A stretch of DNA of 10,956 nt from Acinetobacter sp. (GTDB lineage Bacteria > Pseudomonadota > Gammaproteobacteria > Pseudomonadales > Moraxellaceae): contig JASLIY010000254.1 in NCBI GenBank assembly GCA_030152675.1, positions 1 through 10,956 on the forward strand. Reading direction: 5' to 3'. Positions 8,301 to 10,956 of this stretch are shown here, one piece after another; within the stretch, counting starts at the first letter, position 1; each line of letters starts with the position of its first letter. A program made the translations under genes and the position numbers. A model generated the notes under the pieces. It was not told where the DNA came from. It searched no databases and saw only the letters and a program-made list of their open reading frames with translations.

Positions 8301-9299
8301 TTCTTGGAGTTCCCGAATCTCTTGCTCAGTACTCGAAAAGATCAGAATGTCTGCATGTTCTGGATGGCCTTTGGCTTCTGCATCTTTAAAGCACTCTTCG
8401 ACGGCCTGCACCACGGCGCGCGGAAGATTTTCTTCAAACTCATCAAAAGCATCGTCATCACTACCAACCACGCCCATCTCAGAGATCGGGCGATAGCGCA
8501 CTTCAACGGGAAAGCTACGCCCCTCGACTTCAAAGATCGGGGCGTTATTGAAGTACTGACTAAAACGATTGACGTCCAATGTGGCCGAGGTCACAATGAC
8601 TTTTAAATCAGGACGTTTTGGCAGTAACTGCTTCAAATAGCCCATGATAAAGTCGATATTGAGCGAACGCTCATGCGCTTCATCAATGATGATGGTGTCA
8701 TATTTATTCAGATATCGATCATGGCTCAGTTCAGCCAACAAAATACCATCTGTCATTAAGCGCACGATAGAATCTTGCGAGCCCTGCTCATTGAAGCGAA
8801 CCTTAAAACCGATCGATTCACCGAGTTTCTCGCCCACCTCTTCTGCGATGCGCTGCGATACCGTACGTGCAGCCAAACGTCGCGGCTGGGTATGACCAAT
8901 CATCCCCGTTAACCCACGGCCCGCTAACATGGCGATTTGCGGTAATTGTGTTGTTTTACCTGACCCGGTTTCACCGGCAACAATCACCACCTGATTGTTT
9001 TGAATCGCGGCGATTAATTTGTCTTTATATTGTGTGACCGGTAGGTCTTGATTGAGGCGAATCCGAGGCAGACGCGCCAGTCGTTGTCGAACTTTTTGAT
9101 TCGACTTCTCGAACAGTTCTTGGTAGGGAGTCTTCTTTAACTGCTCGCTGGCCTGCGCATCCGTTGATGGCTTATGGCCAGACTGCACCTTTTGAGAGGC
9201 TTTAGTTTTGGACTTGCGAAGTCGATTTAAACGATGACGGTCACGAACCATGACGAATTGATCGACATTTAAATCACTATGCACAGAGAATTTATCCAA
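5367..9299 (-). CDS. hrpA: ATP-dependent RNA helicase HrpA (DEAH box)
   Basis: A 1310-residue cytoplasmic helicase, close to E. coli HrpA (1300). Motifs in order: Walker A GETGSGKTT (109-117), DEAH (206-209), SAT (238-240) and motif VI QRKGRCGR (421-428). These are followed by the HA2 winged-helix/ratchet region with DPRLSRM and QDPRERP, an OB-fold region and the long HrpA-specific C-terminal part (DUF3418), which ends LKKVWEGLGIS. In E. coli, HrpA remodels mRNA and helps rescue stalled or collided ribosomes. The start is uncertain. The coordinates use a TTG at 9299; a GTG at 9284 and the first in-frame ATG at 9251 are alternatives, and none has a Shine-Dalgarno. Sequence upstream of MVRDRHRLNRL aligns in position with an E. 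coli extension before MLRDR, which favours an upstream start. An in-frame stop lies a short distance above the TTG. The KAS III-like gene follows 34 bp downstream. Confidence 0.96.
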   Translation of the reverse strand: MDKFSVHSDLNVDQFVMVRDRHRLNRLRKSKTKASQKVQSGHKPSTDAQASEQLKKTPYQELFEKSNQKVRQRLARLPRIRLNQDLPVTQYKDKLIAAIQNNQVVIVAGETGSGKTTQLPQIAMLAGRGLTGMIGHTQPRRLAARTVSQRIAEEVGEKLGESIGFKVRFNEQGSQDSIVRLMTDGILLAELSHDRYLNKYDTIIIDEAHERSLNIDFIMGYLKQLLPKRPDLKVIVTSATLDVNRFSQYFNNAPIFEVEGRSFPVEVRYRPISEMGVVGSDDDAFDEFEENLPRAVVQAVEECFKDAEAKGHPEHADILIFSSTEQEIRELQETLQKFGPRHTQILPLYARLALAEQQKIFNPSGGGRRIIIATNVAETALTVPNIRYVIDSGFARLSRYNYRSRVQRLPIEAVSQAAANQRKGRCGRIAPGVCIRLYSEEDFMSRPEFTEPEIKRTNLASVILQMQSLGLGEVEGFDFIEPPDHRLVNDGRKLLIELGAYAEKKHELTAIGKLMARMPIDPRLSRMIMAGSHFGVLKEILIIVAALAVQDPRERPADKQAQADQKHALFKQADSDFLFYTSLWQTLHHNSEVQTENKRRQFARNHFLSWLRLREWQKTHEQFVDLARSLKLSFNDRPANYENLHRALLTGLLSFIANKTDEKNVYMAVRQQKARIFPASTLHKAQSAWVMAFEMVETSQVYLRTLAKIEPEWILLAAPDLLKHHYFEPHWSKRNGVVNAYDQISLFGLIIEPKRLMNYEKVDQPAAHEIFLRDALTTGNLGLTPPFLKHNLLKLDEVERVEDKLRRRDLVVDEETIYQFYAAKVPTDIASRRSFEDWRATIEVEQPRYLYVDDDALWMNDRPTTGEFPDYLHNGALRLAASYRFDPSHDEDGATVKIPLQALAQVDEAIWSWGIPGWRQDLIEALLKSLSKDKRRNLVPIPDTTRKLMQNITAAKLKGHLFDYLAFELRAEQISAQDFSLERIEPYLIPLIKVVDAKGRVIEQGRDLSELKARCRSETHRPVKQLSGEFKTFPDQFVFEQSQKVTGVVIKQYQALVAAKAFRQLDANDTSGVVIQSFNDATEATAHHRLGVLRLLHLQMGDLIRQLKKQISKPLALAYAPLGDKAQLEQMLVYATLQMSIQSLPTDAIEFQNLLTQVKKTFLSHGQDALRIMTEIYIQWQEIRQKLLMLNQDVFAKSIDDIEDQLDLMSLSDFVYSKTPEIWLEYPRYLKGLLLRLDRLPNNLNRDLAAIVDVDTWMDKLFKFKHDPRLTPLYFMVEEYRISLFSQPMKTKMPVSSTRLKKVWEGLGIS

Positions 9300-9390
9300 A
9301 ATAATAAAATTGAACTGCGTATTTTACCCTTTTAACTCCTGCAACGATAGTCATCTAACACAGCATGGATTGATTGAACAAAGATCAAAA

Positions 9391-9423
9391 AAACAAAGCC
9401 CTGCATCATGCAGGGCTTTGTTT
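9391..9423 (-). terminator. Rho-independent terminator of glnA
   Basis: A perfect 15-bp inverted repeat AAACAAAGCCCTGCA / TGCAGGGCTTTGTTT (9391-9405 with 9409-9423) surrounds a 3-nt centre. Read leftward, a run of T residues (complement of 9387-9393) follows. It lies 60 nt after the glnA stop. It is symmetrical and has TTTT on the plus strand as well, but no rightward gene ends here. Confidence 0.9.
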
Positions 9424-9482
9424 TCAACCATTTTATTGAGCAATGCGACTCAACTGTTTAGCGCCGAATCACGACAACTCAA

Positions 9483-10892
9483 TTACAGGCTATAGTACAT
9501 ATCAAATTCAACTGGATGCGTCGTGGTATTTAAACGACGTACATCTTCAGTTTTTAGCTCGATATAAGCATCAATCATATCTTTAGTGAATACACCACCT
9601 TTCAGTAAGAAGTCATAATCTTCTTTCAATGCATCAAGCGCCATTTCTAAGCTATGTGCCACTGTTGGAATTTTCGCTTCTTCTTCTGGCGGAAGATCAT
9701 ACAAGTTCTTGTCAGCAGCATCGCCAGGGTGCAATTTGTTTTGAATTCCGTCAAGACCAGCCATCAACAATGCAGCAAATGCCAAGTATGGGTTTGCACA
9801 TGGATCTGGGAAACGAACTTCAACGCGCTTGCCTTTCGGGCTAGAAACGAATGGGATACGAATCGAAGCTGAACGGTTGCGTGCAGAATAAGCCAACATG
9901 ATTGGTGCTTCATAATGAGGCACTAAACGTTTGTATGAGTTGGTCGCTGGGTTGGTAATCGCATTCAATGCGCGTGCATGTTTGATCACACCGCCAATGA
10001 AGTACAAAGCCATTTCAGAAAGACCTGCGTATTCATCGCCCGCAAATAAGTTTTTACCGTCTTTCGCAATCGACATATGCACGTGCATACCAGAACCATT
10101 ATCACCGACCATTGGTTTCGGCATAAAGGTTGCTGTTTTCGCATATTGATGTGCAACGTTCCAAACTGCATATTTAAACTGTTGAACTTCATCTGCTTTG
10201 CGTACCAGTGTATTGAAGCTCACACCAATTTCAAGTTGGCAAGATGCAACTTCGTGATGATGTACTTCAACGCGACCTGGTCCCATGATTTCTTCGATTT
10301 TGGCACACATTTCTGCACGCATATCTTGTGAAGAATCAACAGGAGGTACTGGGAAGTAACCGCCTTTCACACGTGGACGGTGACCAGAGTTACCGGCTTC
10401 ATAGTCTTTACCTGTAGACCAAGCAGCCTCTTCAGCAACCAATGTATGACGCGCGCCAGACATATCAATGTCCCACTTCACTTCGTCAAATACAAAGAAT
10501 TCTGGTTCTGGACCAAAAAATGCGGTATCACCGATACCTGTTGATTTGAGGTACTCTTCTGCACGGCGTGCGATTGAACGTGGATCACGTTGGTAACCTT
10601 GACCTGTAGACGGTTCGATCACATCACAAGTAACGACAATTGTTGCTTCTGCGAAGAACGGGTCGATAAAACATGTCTCAGCGTCTGGACGTAAGATCAT
10701 GTCAGAGGCTTCAATACCTTTCCATCCAGCGATTGAAGAACCATCGAACATTTTACCGTCTTCGAAAGTATCTTCATCGATAGAATCAGCAGGATAAGTC
10801 ACATGCTGTTCTTTGCCTTTGGTATCAGTAAAGCGAAAATCGACCCATTTTGCGCCACTTTCTTGTATGAGTTGAAGGACCTTGTTCGCCAT
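9483..10892 (-). CDS. glnA: Glutamine synthetase type I (GlnA)
   Basis: With the ATG at 10892 this is 469 residues, the standard length for proteobacterial GSI. It makes glutamine from glutamate, ammonia and ATP and is the main ammonium-assimilating enzyme; the holoenzyme is a cytoplasmic dodecamer. Landmarks: [12 protein letters not shown] (21-32), the latch loop DGSSIAGW (50-57), the metal and substrate segment [10 protein letters not shown] (126-135), [13 protein letters not shown] (211-223), [10 protein letters not shown] (265-274) with the ATP/metal-site histidine, [17 protein letters not shown] (314-330) containing the Glu327-type flap, and NLYDLPPEE (397-405), where Tyr398 is the adenylylation site (Tyr397 without Met). 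Regulation by GlnE adenylylation is therefore expected. The start could also be the ATG at 10898, with GGAG 4 nt upstream; a GTG at 10925 is unlikely because it falls in a probable operator. Confidence 0.97.
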   Translation of the reverse strand: MANKVLQLIQESGAKWVDFRFTDTKGKEQHVTYPADSIDEDTFEDGKMFDGSSIAGWKGIEASDMILRPDAETCFIDPFFAEATIVVTCDVIEPSTGQGYQRDPRSIARRAEEYLKSTGIGDTAFFGPEPEFFVFDEVKWDIDMSGARHTLVAEEAAWSTGKDYEAGNSGHRPRVKGGYFPVPPVDSSQDMRAEMCAKIEEIMGPGRVEVHHHEVASCQLEIGVSFNTLVRKADEVQQFKYAVWNVAHQYAKTATFMPKPMVGDNGSGMHVHMSIAKDGKNLFAGDEYAGLSEMALYFIGGVIKHARALNAITNPATNSYKRLVPHYEAPIMLAYSARNRSASIRIPFVSSPKGKRVEVRFPDPCANPYLAFAALLMAGLDGIQNKLHPGDAADKNLYDLPPEEEAKIPTVAHSLEMALDALKEDYDFLLKGGVFTKDMIDAYIELKTEDVRRLNTTTHPVEFDMYYSL

Positions 10893-10920
10893 GCTCATTT
10901 TGCTCCAGTGAATTTTTGCT

Positions 10921-10937
10921 TGCACTCATCAAGTGCG
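10921..10937. promoter_or_regulatory. Candidate NtrC-type operator upstream of glnA
   Basis: The plus strand reads TGCACTCATCAAGTGCG. GCAC (10922-10925) and GTGC (10933-10936) are separated by 7 nt, the arm and spacing pattern of the enterobacterial NtrC site TGCAC-N7-GTGCA. The next inner pair is also symmetrical (T and A). The site lies 28 nt upstream of the chosen glnA ATG. No -24/-12 sigma-54 promoter with correct spacing is visible in the few bases left before the window edge, so the site might repress a sigma-70 promoter rather than activate. The assignment is by consensus only. Confidence 0.4.
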
Positions 10938-10956
10938 TTTGTGTTGTTGATCGTTA

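Noticed and set aside
9436..9453. TTGAG / CTCAA repeat downstream of glnA
   Set aside because: Five-base arms around an 8-nt loop have no expected stability or function, and the terminator follows separately.
10918..10956. Sigma-54 (-24/-12) promoter for glnA
   Set aside because: The GG-N10-GC spacing is not met. The only GCAC and TGC elements belong to the dyad and are two bases too far apart.

Overview
The window is an ordinary-looking stretch of a gammaproteobacterial chromosome, most likely Acinetobacter or a close relative in the Moraxellaceae. This rests on recalled protein similarity: the first residues of the cold-shock protein, the ThiG and GlnA sequences and the 372-residue KAS III-like protein all read like Acinetobacter versions. 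No database search was possible. I see no transposase, integrase, phage gene, tRNA, rRNA or CRISPR array, and no abrupt change in base composition inside the genes. AT-rich sequence is confined to intergenic gaps, mainly positions 78-446.

Layout. Positions 1-77 hold the start of a leftward cold-shock protein gene, followed by an AT-rich gap of about 400 bases with its probable promoter. A rightward block comes next: a small TusA-family sulfur carrier (477-701), rpoH (843-1709) with a strong terminator, a DUF423 membrane protein (1845-2210), and the thiazole pair thiS-thiG (2271-3267). A hairpin terminator with T-rich flanks on both strands separates thiG from leftward genes: a beta-class glutathione transferase (3390-4001), a KAS III (FabH-like) condensing enzyme (4214-5332), the large DEAH helicase hrpA (5367-9299), and glnA (9483 to about 10892). 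hrpA and the KAS III gene are 34 bp apart and probably co-transcribed. glnA and the KAS III gene each have their own hairpin terminator.

How the genes fit together. Most are housekeeping genes: heat-shock sigma factor, cold-shock protein, thiamine thiazole synthesis, ammonium assimilation, RNA helicase and fatty-acid condensation. The clearest functional unit is thiS-thiG, carrier and synthase packed together with no visible TPP riboswitch. I found no convincing undescribed system. The points most worth checking are a clean GCAC-N7-GTGC dyad just upstream of glnA that resembles an NtrC site, the hrpA/KAS III pairing, and the unclear translation start of hrpA.
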